Shown in pieces: positions 33,361-47,466 of a stretch of DNA of 64,000 nucleotides. Below the pieces are notes generated by a model. That model worked only from the letters and a program-made list of their open reading frames with translations. It was not told the origin of the DNA and made no database searches. Made by a program: the position numbers and the translations under genes. Each line of letters starts with the position of its first letter. Position 1 is the first letter of the stretch. Source of the stretch: Leucaena leucocephala (lineage: Eukaryota > Streptophyta > Magnoliopsida > Fabales > Fabaceae); contig CM073545.1 of NCBI GenBank assembly GCA_037074615.1, forward strand, positions 19,858,001-19,922,000, given 5' to 3'.

Positions 33361-34984
33361 AGTGAGAGTCACCCCTTGCTTTTGATGCCTCTCTATGTCT
33401 CCACCTTGCAGATTCCAGTTAGGAGAAACCTTGGTATTTTTCTTACATGTTATTGTAACTGGGTTGGATTGGAGGGATAGCCCATTTCCCCATCCTTCTG
33501 TTTCCTTTTTCCTTTCCTTTTTTCACGTTTTTTTGCTGTGTGAGATTATGACTATCTTGTTTAGGATCAGCTTGCACATCAATTGAAATCCTTTCAATTT
33601 CAATGCCAACGCAGACGCAGATTGTGTTCAAGGTTTGGGGAAACCAAACCTAGACGCAGAGCAATTTCCTACCTCTCCTAAATAGAGTTCTATATTAATA
33701 CTACTTTGAAAATCTGAAACTAAGGATGTTAAAAGAACATTAGAGCATTTATATCATGGTTTGTTAGAAAGGTCGCGAACCCAACATCATACAAAAAGCT
33801 ATGGTGATAAAAGCTAACCAATAAGTCATATTCCATTAGGTGGGATAAAAGCTAACCAAGACCAGAAATTCATATATGATTTGAACCACCAAGATTTGTG
33901 GAGAAGTGGTGGGAAATTCCGATCCTCAAAGTTGGAGGTCGTGCCATCTATTACACAGAATGGTATGTTCATATGTGGAAGAGACGAGTTGTTAGCAGCT
34001 TTAATTTGACATTATGTTTGAATGTAGTAATTGTATGCAAGGTTTCTATGCTTTGTATTGCGAACTTTTCTGTTAGTTGGTCCGAGTATATGATGGCAAC
34101 TTGTATATAATTATTTTTATGGACCTACCTTTCTTTTCATATAATATAAGGGACCGTTTTATAAAAAAAAAATTGTTGAGGAGCAATCTGGCATGCAAAG
34201 GGCGACCATAGGAAGGTAGAAATGGTCCCGCAGTACATGATTGAACTGAAAGCTAAAGCTTCGTGTCTGGAAAGCTGTTGGGAAAAGGAAATGCAAAGTG
34301 TTAACACGAGCAGTGCTCAAAATTACAATACTTTAGTTAGGGACTTAACCGATTTGCCATCAAGATATTGTTGATGAAGTCAGATCGTTTGTTACTTTTT
34401 GATCAAGATTGGTCTTGCGGCTGGTGTTTTTTTTCCCCTTGAAACTGACAACAATAGGATGCTTCAAGTTATTATTAGAAAAAATAGGTGTGAATAGTAT
34501 TGATGATTTTGGGGCCTTTGATCAACCCCTACCTCTCGAGCCTAACGAGAGAAAAAACAGCTGGCTCCAAAGGGAATTTTCAATTCAGGGACTCCTTTCC
34601 TGCTTTATTCAAAGCTCAAATTCAACGACTAATTAACATTATTACGCAGAACTACATGAAATATGACAGAGATGACATAAATAATATCGTTATCATACAA
34701 AGCGATTCTCAATAAGCCAAAATGTCCGAGTATACAGCACTAATGGTACTAAGTACATCGCACTTGACAGATGGTAAACTTCAGGAAATGCCTCAGAATA
34801 CCACCTATTCATGTAAAGGCCCAACATCAATAGCAGTCTCGAAAGGCGAAAGTATTAAGGATATCTCTCTTCCTTAAGCTTTCATTTAATATTTTTATAA
34901 TCAAAGAAAAGATTTGAAACACTCCATGACACCCCTGCCTTATGCTTCACATACATCCCACCAAATCGCGATAAATGACAAAAA
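33361..34984. other. Intergenic
   Basis: No gene is recognised. Short frames at 33898-34110 and 34409-34715 have no known motif. The right end is the 3' flank of the TFIIA gene on the minus strand. Confidence 0.4.
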
Positions 34985-37900
34985 TCAGAAGTCAAATTCC
35001 CCTGTCGCCTGCAAAAATGTGCATAATAACCATCAAAATCAAATAAACGTTATAAACTGATAACTGAAATAATGAGGTAAGATCAAGATCAGTCTTCTCA
35101 GTTGTTAGCAACACACCTTATTGAAGAGAATGTCCTTATTGTTTATGCGCATGATCCCATCCTTCAATGTGCATTTCCACCTGCTTTTGGTACGCGTCAC
35201 CTTCATTCGTAGAAAGACAACCGTTAGCTCTCAAAAGTTCAGATATTCAGAATGCAACCATATAACATGTCGCACTGCAGTGCACTCAACATCCATGTCA
35301 GAGAGTGGAAAGTTCATGTTGTTACCTTGTCAAACTGGGCCAGAACAAGATGATGGGTATTTTGATCCTCTCCTTGATCCACATCATCCAACTCATCATC
35401 GTCATTTTCATTCAATGGGGGTTCATCATCATCATCATCTACGGCCTCATTTTGAGCAACAAGAGCAGGGGTACTTGCTGGTACTTCTAAAAGTTGAGAA
35501 AAGAAATTATGCATCATTAACATTAGAGATAGATGGCCGTATGATGAGCAGTAAATATCACCAAAATATAGTAACATCATGCCCATTACTTACCAGGAGG
35601 AGCTGGTGTATTTGCAATGTTGTAGTCTTCACTGAACACTCCACCATAATTGTATATCTGAAAAATAAAACCAGGAAGAAGACATGAGAAAGCCGTTGTC
35701 TTCCCGTAAAATTAACTTTTTTCCTTTGGGAGGGTGAATCAGTCAGAAATATCACACTTATAAGACACTATTCCAGTAAAATTTCTTACAGAAAGAAGGT
35801 ACGGATGGAGTTAAGAGAGTAAACTGAAAATTTTACAATCTAACCTTATGAAATTTATGTTTAGAATATAAGCAAATAAATCATTGCTTAGAGCATTATT
35901 ATCTTTCATCCCGTTGTCTTTCTCAATATTCTAATTCCTTCCCTTCTTTTTCCCTTCCAACTGCTAAACCCTCGATGATTATCAAGAATAAAATAATTGA
36001 GCACGGGATAATGGGCAAAACAAGATATATCAAACCTACCATTATTAAATATACTAGTTCAGGTACCTAATCATATAAAAAGTGGAAACACTAGTCTTGA
36101 CATGAACCAACATGGAATTAAACGAATAACCATGCCCACGTGAGCACTTAAATCTAAGAATTTACTGACCAATTACGAAAACAATCTACACACATCAAGA
36201 GGTCCTTTTCCTTTAAACTAAGCAACAAGAAATAATTCAAATTACAAATGAAACGCCAACAATTAGAGAGCTAATATTATGAAAGATTCGATGAAAACAT
36301 CTGCATAACATAGCATAAGCCCCTACAAACATGAGATAGTTGATAGAAAAAAGATATGGAAGGAAAACAAAAAATTACAATTAATTAGAATACGCAAATA
36401 ATGCAAGATGAATGAATATTCTATGCAGGGGAAAATAGCAAATATAAAGGTATTCATCACATGTTCTAGAAAGAGAAAGGGGGGAAAAGGTATCGGTGCC
36501 ACTACTCACATTTGGAGTAGAAAGCACATCATCATCATAAGGAATCGGTCCATCAAGTTGAGGAATCCTTGAAGCTGGCCTCTCCAAACATGCTGCTGAT
36601 TTTCCTTTAGAAGTACTGTGACATGCATCAACAGAGATGCTCCCTCCATATACCTAAAACGTAATGTTAAACAGTTTCACTGCTAAATAAACCTTTCTGT
36701 CAATTCAAGCAAGTCAGGGGACCAACAGACAGAAATGCACGCATCATATGTACTGTAAAAACCTAGAGAGAAACTTCATTGAGATCAGGCTTCCATGTGT
36801 TCGATGCACAATCAGATTGATCCATTGTAGGATAAAACCATTCTTACTACAGTTGAATAAATATGAAGTGGTGGCATATGATTAATTTGGCTCATACTCT
36901 CATAACAAAAAGAGAAACATACGATAAATATCATAAATCCATCCATATGCCCCAGAATAACTATATCAAACCAACTATAGATCAAAAGATGAAGAGTGTT
37001 CTGCAGCTGAAATTTTAATCAATGATCAGCATCAACTCAAGCATGACAAGCCACTTCAAACAATGATGATATAAATGATAACAATAACAACAATGAACAT
37101 TTAATGCGATACAACACACAAGTTGCAAATTCATATGTGATAACCAAACTATTTGATATCCATTTAATACTGGTTGATTGGATGAAGAATCATACCTCAA
37201 TTTGAAAATCTCCAGATGTAGCATCTCCAGCCCCATCTTGCTGAGGTATATATCCACCAGAGTTATATTGTGAAGGAAAATCATCACGTTTTCGCTTTCC
37301 TGAAGATACCGTGAAGAAGTCCTGGATGTTTCTCATAGGTCAATAACAAGTAAAATTCTAAATGTGGTGGAAGTCCTATGTTACTCATTTTATTGGATGG
37401 GAGTGAATGTTCCAGGCAAAAGCATCAATAAAATGTTGCAACAAGAAAGGAAATCTGTTTGATGACTTAATATCAAGCAATGCTAATTGAACCAAACTAG
37501 ACCAGCCAGTTCAAATAGGAAACCAACCTCTTGTCTAGTCCAGAAGAGCCTGTAAATTAGTGTCACAGAACCAATCAAACTTGATTATAAAAAGGGTTGA
37601 ACTGTGCAGTTTTAATGAAAACCTGTGCTGGTTCAAGCACTGGGGTGGTCCCCACTAAAACTTTTCCTCTAAGCTTCAAAAATTGGTAATGTGCAATTCA
37701 AGCTTGAGGCCCCCAACATATATATGTCCATTGACTCATCAAAACAACTAGAATGTGTTCTTTTGCATTTGTAGACATAATTATACTTATACACTTATGT
37801 TAACAAACTTACATTGCCTATCCTGCAGTGTGCACCTATCAAGTATCATGGACTTAAAGACCAAATAATTTTTCTCATCCATAAATGGTTTTTTTATAGA

Positions 37901-39414
37901 AAATTAAACTATTGGTTCTCATATAACCTTAGCACTCTCTTTGATAAAAGAAAACCCATTGTTCATAATTACAGGTGGATAAATTGTTTAAATTTCAAAA
38001 TTAGATATTATGTGACGGCTGCCTTTGTTTTAATACTCAATCAGTTGTAAAATATTAAATTTAAAAATTAATTAATTTTTGCTCGCTATAGTTATATTAA
38101 ATTTCAACATATAAAATATATGTTTAATTGATTATCAATGGTTGGTTATAACATTATTCGTAACAGGAACATCATGAGACACTTTCAACTTATGCAACAG
38201 ACATTCTTCTAAAATGCCTGACAGACTTCCTTACCTGCGTCAGAGGTTGATTAGAAGTTCCTCTGTCTACTTCGTCCCGCCCTTCAACATAAGCTACAGC
38301 AATATATACCATTATTAATATCAATTCAAAGTCCTTTTTACTAAACACGGTTTCAAAACAAACAGGGACTCACCAACATTGACATCAAGTGGAGGCCTCG
38401 GGTTCATCCAAGGAGAAGAAGGTTGCTACATAAAGATTACACGAATTAGATCGTTGGTCACACTAAAGGAAAATGTCCCAGCAACCGTGATTTAAAGAGA
38501 CGGTAAACACGTATGTTTGATGCATAGGGAGAATAAAATATGAACCAGCGATCTTACAGTAGCATAACTCAGTGATAAATCATCATCAAGTTGGCGTTGG
38601 CCAACAAAATGAGCTTACCATATATGGGCCAGGTCTTCCACCTTTCACCTCAATATTTCCGCCAGAATCATTTCCAGGAGTTGAGTAGTCACTAGGTCCA
38701 GTAGGAATGTTATACATGGAGTTATCGACAGTTCCTGGTAAAGGTGTCTGAATTGGAGTTTGCAAAGGCGTCTGTACAAACAAAATCCCGTATCAACAAA
38801 CAATACCATAAATTAAGAGTGGAAACGTAATAAATGAACAAAAGAGAACCATTGAACGCAAATTTTCAACTATGGGATAAATCTCACAGGAGGGAAAAGT
38901 ATTTCAGCGGTAGGAGTTTCATATTCCTCGGTCCCCTCATATGGGACGTTTAGATCGTGAACCGGAGTTATCGGACCACCGGGCGTAGGCTTAGCTCCAG
39001 CGGACCTTTCTATTGGCCCGAGAACGACACCAGCCTGGATCATTTTTGTTTCCCACGTCTAAATGATCAACAAAGGCAAAACGAAAGGGCGTAAGCATAA
39101 AACCATGGAGCTTTAGTAAGAATATAAACCCAACAAATGGTCAGATCAGATCCAAGCCCTAAGTCAATCAGCCGATAAGGAAAATATATTCCCGAACAAA
39201 TCCACGCAGATTTCATGGTATATCTATTAAGAAAATACTACAGCTTGAAATTGATAAAATTGGGGCGTGAAGAGAAATTAAGAAATATTACAGCTTGAAG
39301 CTCCTTGAGAATTTCCTCGCCGGGACCACCGTTGTTGATGAACTCATCGCGAACCTTGTTCATGACATCTTCGATTACCTGAATGTAGACCTGGCTGGTG
39401 GTGAAAGCGGCCAT
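34985..39414 (-). CDS. Transcription initiation factor IIA large subunit (alpha/beta)
   Basis: TFIIA stabilises TBP on promoter DNA. Eleven exons close in frame to 386 residues: 39292-39414, 38888-39058, 38619-38771, 38374-38425, 38235-38293, 37196-37321, 36510-36653, 35594-35657, 35326-35486, 35117-35200 and 34985-35008. The N-terminal alpha region (VYIQVIEDVMNKVRDEF, NNGGPGEEILKELQ, TWETKMIQAGV) forms the four-helix bundle with the small subunit. The middle is long and low in order and holds IPQLDGPIPYDDDVLSTPN and YNYGGVFSEDYNIANTPAP. A very acidic block (VDDDDDEPPLNENDDDELDD) precedes the beta-barrel domain (VTRTKSRWKCTLKDGIM), ending EFDF. An in-frame ATG 33 bp upstream is possible, but MAAFTTSQVYI matches the family start. 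The TBP-contact C-terminus is intact. Confidence 0.94.
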
Positions 39415-41152
39415 CGCCGACAATTGCGAAGCGCGGGGTATCTCCAAATATCCTCCTCGAACACCGATTGAAAAGGTTTCAGAAGGAAAAGAGAAGAGAT
39501 ACTTCAGTAAGCGAGATCCAGGAGGAGCATGGAAAATTGTGAGGTTGAGGAGAAGGCGTCTAGGGTTTGCAAGGGTGTGCAGTGAGAGCTGACGAAAACG
39601 GCGGGGGGAGCGAGACAGAGAGAGAGAGAAGAGGGTAAGAGACGGACCAGAAACGCAGAATAAAGAGTGGAATATAAATAGGTTTGCATCCGATTATAAG
39701 CATGGATCCACGTGTCAAAGGCTGGTGTATCCTGATCTTTCTGATTTGGCTAGACCACATTGCCGATGATCTCCCGCTATAATCATGTTTTGGACAAAGA
39801 CTACAAATGGATGCCATTGCTATGCTACCGGGTCACGGCCTATACTTGGGATCCGCTCTCTGCCTCTGTCTCTGCCATCCGTTACCGGGCAATGGATCGG
39901 ATGGGCCTTGTCCCACTCAACCCGACCGCGCCTTCCTTTTGCTTCTAGCGTTTTATCTTTCAGACCAGGTGGTGGTTGCTCTTCAATGCCCATATTTAAA
40001 CGTAAATGTGTTGGTAAAGCCCGTGGTTCAGTATCCACTTGAGTCTGTGAAAAAAAACTCTATTCAACCTAATAAATATAGGATAGAGTTAAATATCAGG
40101 CTATAAAATATAACCTATATTTTTTTAGGATTGGACACCGGGCAAAGGGTTGCCCTGCCCTGCCCATGAGCACCCATTTTTTTATTTTTTTTCCTTTTCT
40201 CCCTAGATACTATACTTAGAAAAGAGAATATGATAGTTACTAGTAACTAAAGGGTCATTTTAAAAATATAAGTAGTTAAGTACGTAAGTTGCGTCTTTTA
40301 ATATTTATAACTGTATTGATTTTTTTTAACTTTACTAATCATAATATGATTATATTACAAATTATAATTATTTATTTTATTTTTTTATATATTTCATCCT
40401 TGTCAATATTTGAAAAATTGATGTAAAGTTGTAATTACAAACTACTTAGACTTCAAGGCTTTTTTTTATATGCAATGAATTTCAAAACTTTAATTATTAT
40501 CTTTTTGTTAACTTATTTTTAATGAATTATAGATATTATTTAACTCTTGAAGACATATGAATATGATATTATTTTAGAAATTTATAATTGCAGATTTTTT
40601 TCCACAACATGAGTATGACATCACAACTTAGGCATGCTCAGCCCACCTATGTCCAGTCCAAAATGGTTAGGACTTTTACCGGGTAGAGTCGGGTATCGGG
40701 CTGCAAAAATATAACCCATACTTTTTTAGGACAGAGCACCGGGCAAGAGGTTACCCTGCCCATAAACATCTCTATTAAAACGACAGCTGCCCTTTGGGTC
40801 AAATAACAAAAAATATATTGCTGCAAAAAAAAAAAATATATTAAAGCTATTTATTAACATTTTTAAAAAATTAATTAATAGAAAGGCCCTGTTTATAAGT
40901 TGAAAATACTCAAAATTAAATTGAAAATTTTATAAGTTTTAGTTTTAAGCATTTTTCTCATATTCATTTTTTAATTTTTAAAAAAATTAGGAGCTAAGTA
41001 AAAAAAAAATAGACAACGAAAAAATGAAAACATTATGGGCAAAACATCTGTAACCAGACAATGCGAACATCAAGCTATGATAAACTTGAAATTCCAAAAA
41101 TTGACCATGTGGCTTTTGAGGCACAAGTTGTTAGTGAAAGTTATTATCCTTG
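39415..41152. other. Intergenic with a repeated GC-richer segment
   Basis: The left part is the TFIIA promoter and leader, with a GA-rich run at about 39610-39630. Two related segments of about 90 bp lie at 40081-40175 and 40683-40770 in the same orientation. The rest is very AT-rich. Confidence 0.45.
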
Positions 41153-41168
41153 TTGCCTCTTCCAAGTT

Positions 41169-41357
41169 TTTTTTTTAGTTGTCCACCCGGTTTACCGGAG
41201 CTTTGCCCCGACTACATCCGGATCCGACCCGCGTCGTGCACCTAGCTATAGTGGGTGAGTCTCTCAACGGGGATTTTTTGCATTCGCCAAGACTCGAACT
41301 CGAGACCTCGCTTAAGCGATACCGAGCCGCTTACCACTCGGATCAACCCCCGTTGGT
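41169..41357 (-). mobile_element. tRNA-derived SINE, same family as the 21.5 kb array
   Basis: The complete minus-strand copy reads CCAACGGGGGTTGATCCGAG at its 5' end, box B CGAGTTCGAG, and an A-rich tail (seen as T-run 41167-41176 on the plus strand). It is flanked by exact 16-bp duplications TTGCCTCTTCCAAGTT at 41153-41168 and 41358-41373, which show true retroposition. Confidence 0.92.
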
Positions 41358-41373
41358 TTGCCTCTTCCAAGTT

Positions 41374-42870
41374 CGATCAACGCAGGTGCAACTATCCTTC
41401 GTTAGCAATATGATGTCTCCATTGTCTACAGCCACGCATAGACATTGAAGAAAACTCACCCTCCCCGAATCACTTCTGTTAGGCGATGACTACGTGGTGG
41501 GGATCATGGCTGCGATTTTAGTCGCTGCCTCATGTTTGGGTGTCAAGTGTGGTGACGTTATTGGAAAGAGGAGCTATGCCCTTGCTTTCAATGGGCTTCA
41601 TCCTTCAATCCTTCTAATTCAAACACTAGAGTTCTCGTCCCTTAAAACCGTTGGCATGGAGCGATTATATTAGCTAACTACAGAGCCACTCAAATTAAGC
41701 AGACTTTTTTCTTCCTGGAAAAAGGTTGCCTTCTAGGTGTTATTTTTAGGGAGTCTCCTCAACGAGGAAACCAGTCATGTTTTGCGGCATTTAGGAGTTG
41801 TCCGCATATTGAACCGAAAAGGGTATGAGTTCCCCATGTTTGCCCCTTTAGCTGCTAGGGCAGGGGATTTGGATGTTTTCTTCCGATGAATCTTGATAGA
41901 AGCGTGTGGCAGGAGCGAAACTTGGGCGCTGTGTGACAATATGCTTATTTGATCTTCAAATTTGTTCAAAATCCACTAACTCCATCCATGATAAAGCCTC
42001 TAATGTCATCATGACAAAAATCATTCAATATTCAAATAATTACAAATTGTAAACATTATACTCCTCCTATCCTTAATATTCAAGAACACTGCCATTTGTT
42101 CAGTGGATCTCATACATCGTACACACACTTTTCTCATACTGTTCGGTTAAAAAACATTTTCATGCTGCTTTTTATATTTTTTTTAAACATTATTGATAAA
42201 ATAAAACACGTACTCACGCACGCACATGTCTACACGTGATATAAAAATACTACCATGCATATTTTTAATGAATCATATATATAATACAACTTTTTTTACT
42301 CAATATATGACGTCCACAATACGTAGTTATTATTATTTATACGAAATTATATAAAATAAAAAAATAATCACCCTATTCACTATTTGCCCAGAGAGCGGAG
42401 TTTATGAGATATTTTATATTTTATCCCGATCTGATCCGTTGATATTGATATCGATGATGATAAGAAATTTGATACCTAACTGAGAACTGAGAACTGAGAA
42501 GCAAAGCCAACCCCAAAGTGTACAATTTGCTTCCGAGGGCAAAAGTGGAACTTAAATCCGCCAAGGATGAATCTGCTGAATTAGGGCATTCCTCGGGAGT
42601 TCGCGTACTGCAGAACCGCATAACCCGAAGACTGACCCAACTACGGCCCCGCGTGGAAGCACTTCCTTGCTCTCGCCCTATCGGAGTTGGTTTTAGCGTC
42701 CTTTCACCGTCTGTTTCTTCTATTATTTATCTCTGCGTCTCCACCTGTTCATGCGCATGGCGTAGAACCAGATTGCTGCTTCGGATGTCCACTTTATTCG
42801 CCTATTGATTTGTATACATAATCTCTGCTGCTCATTTTTCTCTCCGCTCAGAAGCTCTAGATATCAGAAA
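41374..42870. other. Intergenic and leader of the PWI gene
   Basis: Nothing recognisable was seen apart from the probable promoter and 5' leader of the PWI-domain gene at the right end. A small CA-type repeat lies near 42208-42228. Confidence 0.4.
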
Positions 42871-45800
42871 ATGTCGGGCGGGTTCTTTAGAGTGAGTTCA
42901 TATACAATGTTTGAACCTCTAATTGTTTAGATTTGGGATTAGGATTGGGATTGGGATATTTTGCGTAAAGGGCACTCCAAATTTTCGCCCCTGAAAACAT
43001 TAACTTTAAGACTTCTCTTGAATTTACCATGCAAGGGTATGTGTTATGGGTGCTTATCACTTTGTTTACGAATTACATCTGATGAATTTCGTATTCAGGG
43101 TACTTCTGCGGATCAAGACACTCGGTTTTCTAACAAGCAGGCTAAGCTGCTGAAATCTCAGAAGTTCGCGCCAGAACTGGACCACCTGGTGCGTTCCTGT
43201 GACTAAGCTGTTTGTATTTATAGGTCAAAGATTTGCAATTGTAAACTGCCTCTGAAATTTGTAAGAAAATGAATTGGTATATGAAAGATCCTGGTAAATT
43301 ATAATACGCGTTGTGGTCTTTCTTACTTTATCATATGTTGAATTTTGGTTGAAAAATTGGTTCAAGGTCGATATGACCAAGGTGAATATGGACGTAATAA
43401 AGCCGTGGATCACTATAAGGGTGACTGAACTTCTTGGGTTCGAGGATGAGGTGCTCATCAACTTCATTCATAGTCTTCTGGATGCGAAGGTATAATGCTT
43501 TACTAATTAGATTTGCATCAGATTACTATTGCCCTCTAATTAAAACTGGCCACCATCAATGTGCATTCATCTGTTGCCCTTTCCTTTTACTGTGGATAAT
43601 CGATGATGTTGGTAAATATGTAAAGGTTACTAATGTTTTTGTCATGTCTATTGTTGTGATGTAGGAAGTAAACGGGAAGGAGGTCCAAATACAAATTACT
43701 GGATTTATGGAGAAGAACACTGGAAAATTTATGAAAGATCTTTGGTCACTTCTTCTCAGTGCACAGAAAAATGCCAGTGGTGTTCCACAGCAGTTCTTGG
43801 ATGCCAAAGAAGAAGAACTTAGGAAGAAGAAGGTGCATTTCAGTCTTGCTAAGCACTTAGCTCTCTTGTATATTTGTTTTCCACAATTTTTATTTGCTCT
43901 GACGAAGCTACTTCCCATGAATGGTTTAGGTCGAAAATGATAAAATAACAAGTGAACTTCAGAAGAAAAGAGATAAAGAAGGTAGAGAGTTCTTGCAAGA
44001 GAGGGTGAAGAAGATGGTAATGCTACTTTATTCATGCTGGAGTTGCACTTAATAGAGCTGCATTTTTGGTTTTAACTTCTGTTTATGTTTTCATGGTATT
44101 CAGCTAGCTTCTGCAATTATTTGGGTTCATGTCCTTTACCTCAAACTACTGTAGGACGGTGAATTTGATGCCAAGGATACTGATACTGCGTCAGACCAAG
44201 TCTTGAAGCCCAGGGATTCAGCATATTACGTCCAAGATGGAAAAGAAACTGACAAAAGGAATGGTGTGAGATCAAGGAACAGGTAAATCGGATGATGGGT
44301 TCTTTATAAGCACTATTATGATGATAGTCAGTCAAATTTCAAAGTATGGACTGGGATGGGGTTTTGATCTTACTCATAGATAGAATTGTGCCAGTATTAA
44401 GTTGTCATGCAAAGTTATTTCTCATATGTTGGGCATATTCGTTGGAGTTTCTTGATTGAAACCATATGCATTGATATCTGAATTTGTCAGGCTTAAATTT
44501 AAGATGAATATTAGGATTTGCTTTAACTGAAAAATGGTTGACGTGGTGGGGAGAATCGTGGTGAATTCGACTCAGCTTCTCAAAGCTTCTTATTGAGTTA
44601 TGGATTACTAATTAGCTGTTACTTTGTAATAGGTATTCTAGATGTCCTCATTCACCAGCAATTTCCGCTTCACCTAACCGGTAATGCTTTTACTAATTTG
44701 TATATTTTAATATATTTTAGTGTTCTATCTTTGAAGCTCATAAATTAATGTTACATGTTGTTGCCAGAGACTCACCTAGGTCAATGAGTAGATCATTTTC
44801 AAATTCCCGAAGCTATTCAGGGTATGCTTTTAAATTTACTTGCTTAGACTTGATTTGTATGTCACTTTTAGCAGTTAGAAGTTCTATTATGATATAAAAC
44901 TTGACCAGCTGGTGGGTGTTTGTTTCATTCCCTTCCTATTCCTTTCATGCAGACAGTCCTCAACCACATTTACAAGTGCATTCTTTTGGTTCCAAAAACA
45001 GGAGTACCTTTTTGTATTCCCTTTTTTGGGTTCAAATTGTGTTAATAAGTTTGTTATTCAGTGACAGACAAAGGTCAAGAAGTACATCCGGGTTGCCTGA
45101 AGCACGTGGGCGCTCCATTTCTTCCGAAAGGATTAGTCGTTCACCACGAAGACAATCTATTTCTCCTCCTCGAAGGCATTCACCTTGGCGATCTCCTCGG
45201 AGAAGGTCATCTTATTCTAGGCGAAGATCCAGGTCTCGCTCGCATTATAGATCACCATCTTTGCGACGAAGAGCGCGTTCTCCATTTCATCATAGGTCAC
45301 CATCTCCTATGAGAAGACGCAGATCACCCTCTCCTGCAAGAAGACGCAGATCACCCTCTCCTATGAGAAGGCGCGGATCACCCTCTCCTGTGAGAAGGCG
45401 CGGATCACCCTCTCCCGTGAGAAGGCGCGGATCACCCTCTCCCATGAGAAGACGTAGATCACCCTCTCCCGTGAGAAGACGCAGATCACCCTCTCCCGTG
45501 AGAAGACGCAGATCACCCTCTCCCATGAGAAGACGCAGATCAACTTCTCCATTGCATCATCACAGATCCCCATCACCCATACAACGACGAATGTCACCTT
45601 CTCCTATACGCAAAATGTCACCAAGACCCGTACGTCGAAGATCTCCCTCTCCCATGCCATCCCGTCCTCCTGTACGAAGAAGGTATAGAAGTAGAACCCC
45701 GCAACGCAGGTCTCCATCTCCTGTGATGCGTAGATCTCATGTTTCTGGTCGTAAATGGTCTCCAAGTCCTTCCCCAAGGAGGTCTCCTTTTTCAGGTGAA

Positions 45801-47466
45801 TGGAGTTCCAAATCTCCTACACGACGGGTATCTCCATCACCAGTGAGGAGAAATGCTCCAAGACGACCAAGAAGTCCTGAGCAGTTTTCTGAAGGAAGAG
45901 TCAGGTATAATGACGCCTAGCAGGATACTTGGATAATTTTGTTTTGTCTAGGATATGCATGGATCTTATTTAATGAGTACAACTGTTAAGTTGGAGTATC
46001 ATATAATTATTTATACTTTAACAAGTATACTTGACCAAGAATATATCTATCTTACAGAACACAAGACAGATTGTCACCTGCTGCTCGTCAATCCTCAAGT
46101 CCTGTTAGGAATGTTCAGAGATATAAGGATCACAACTCATTGCATTATAAATCACAAGGTTCATTATCCACACCAGAGAAGTCTCCAATCAGGTCAGTAT
46201 CTCCACAAGCAAGGAATAAGACTGTTAGTGAAGACAGTAGGTAATTTCTTGTCTCCTCAACCAATGCTCTAAACAACTCAATCGTTTGTAAAATTGGTAT
46301 GTTTATGTGTACTTTGTTATGGTCATTTAGTCCACATGAGAGCCCTCGGAAGCAAAGAGGGGAGATTTTGACCCGAGAGGGAAGTTTGAGCCCTTCTCAG
46401 AAATCAAGAATCCAGAAGCCTAGGCGTGATAGGCCAGAAACAAGTGAAGGAGCAGAAGAAACATACCATTCTAGGTATGTATTAATTGGATATCTGTAGT
46501 ATTTGAATTCCTTTGTTCAATCGCCTTCTTACTGTTATTACTTAATTCTTTTCTCTGCTTTTGGTAGAGAGAGCAGGGATCACAAATCAAGGTCTTCCCA
46601 AAGGAAAATGAAATATTTGTCCCCTGACAGTAAGCGGAAAGTTTCACCTGCAAAGACTCGTACTGAGGATATATTCTCTCCTGAAAGGGCAGCTGGGCAT
46701 CTGGGTTCCGAATCGCGGGGATGTAATGATAATATTGATTTGAGCAAGAAAGGCCGGGAAATGAAGAGGTAGTTTGGTGGGCATACTGCAGTTATTCTTA
46801 CTAATCTGTCACCTTGCACAAATCTTATAGTGTAAACTTTTTGACAGTGAAAAATCTTCTGGAAGGGATGCTGAAACTCCTACTCAACTTAAGTCACCAA
46901 TGTATAAGGAATCTTTTTCTGGTGAGAAGCTTATTGAATCATATGATGTGGATAGCAAGAAATCTGGTGAGAAGTACCACTCACATTCAAGTTTTGCCAA
47001 GGGTAGTGATAAGCATGGAAAATCAGAAGTTGCTCAGGTTAAACAGAATGCTTCATGTGATTCTGATTGTGAGGAAAGCGGTAGGCATAGAAGAGAAGGA
47101 AAGGATAAGAGAAAGCACAAGAGATCTGATAGAAAGGTTGCTTCAGATGAAGAATCCATCTATGATTCTGAGTTAGAGAATAGGAAAGAGGCTAAGAGAA
47201 GGAAAAAGGAGGAGAGGAAACTGCGGAAGGAGGAGAAGCGTCGAAGACATGAGGAGAGACGGCGTAGAAAGGAAGAGCGGCGTGCAGGGAAGCTGAAAAT
47301 TAAAAGTAAAACAGATGACTATACTTCAGATGAGGAGGAAGCTGAAAGAAATGATTTTCATCGAAGTGATAATGAAGAGACACCATGGGACCCAAAGAAG
47401 CTTGAGATTGAATTACGGAATAAGGCTCTCAAATCACTTAAGGCAAAGAAGGGCTTGAATCATTAA
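42871..47466 (+). CDS. PWI-domain SR-rich splicing factor (SRRM1-like)
   Basis: This is related to the SRm160/SRRM1 splicing coactivator, a nuclear RNA-processing protein. Thirteen exons close in frame to 902 residues: 42871-42891, 43099-43188, 43367-43489, 43665-43832, 43930-44016, 44155-44282, 44633-44680, 44768-44821, 45062-45904, 46058-46240, 46331-46474, 46568-46768 and 46848-47466. The N-terminus MSGGFFRGTSADQDTRF leads into a PWI domain with VIKPWITIRVTELLGFEDEV and ITGFMEKNTGKFMKDLW. Exon 9 encodes a dense RS domain including nine 9-residue repeats of the PMRRRRSPS type. The C-terminus is Lys/Arg/Glu-rich (EERKLRKEEKRRRHEERR) and ends KAKKGLNH. Exon 10 could alternatively end at the earlier GTCAGT near 46192. 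Confidence 0.9.
45306..45548 (+). repeat. Coding minisatellite, nine 27-bp units, in the RS domain
   Basis: Nine near-identical 27-bp units encode P-M/V/A-R-R-R-R/G-S-P-S. Variants with Gly cluster in units 3-5, which points to local duplication. The period is a multiple of three, so copy-number change leaves the frame intact. Confidence 0.9.

Noticed and set aside
45290..45597. Two long antisense reading frames through the SR repeat region
   Set aside because: They arise from the 27-bp coding repeat read backwards. The sense strand encodes a coherent RS domain within a 13-exon gene.
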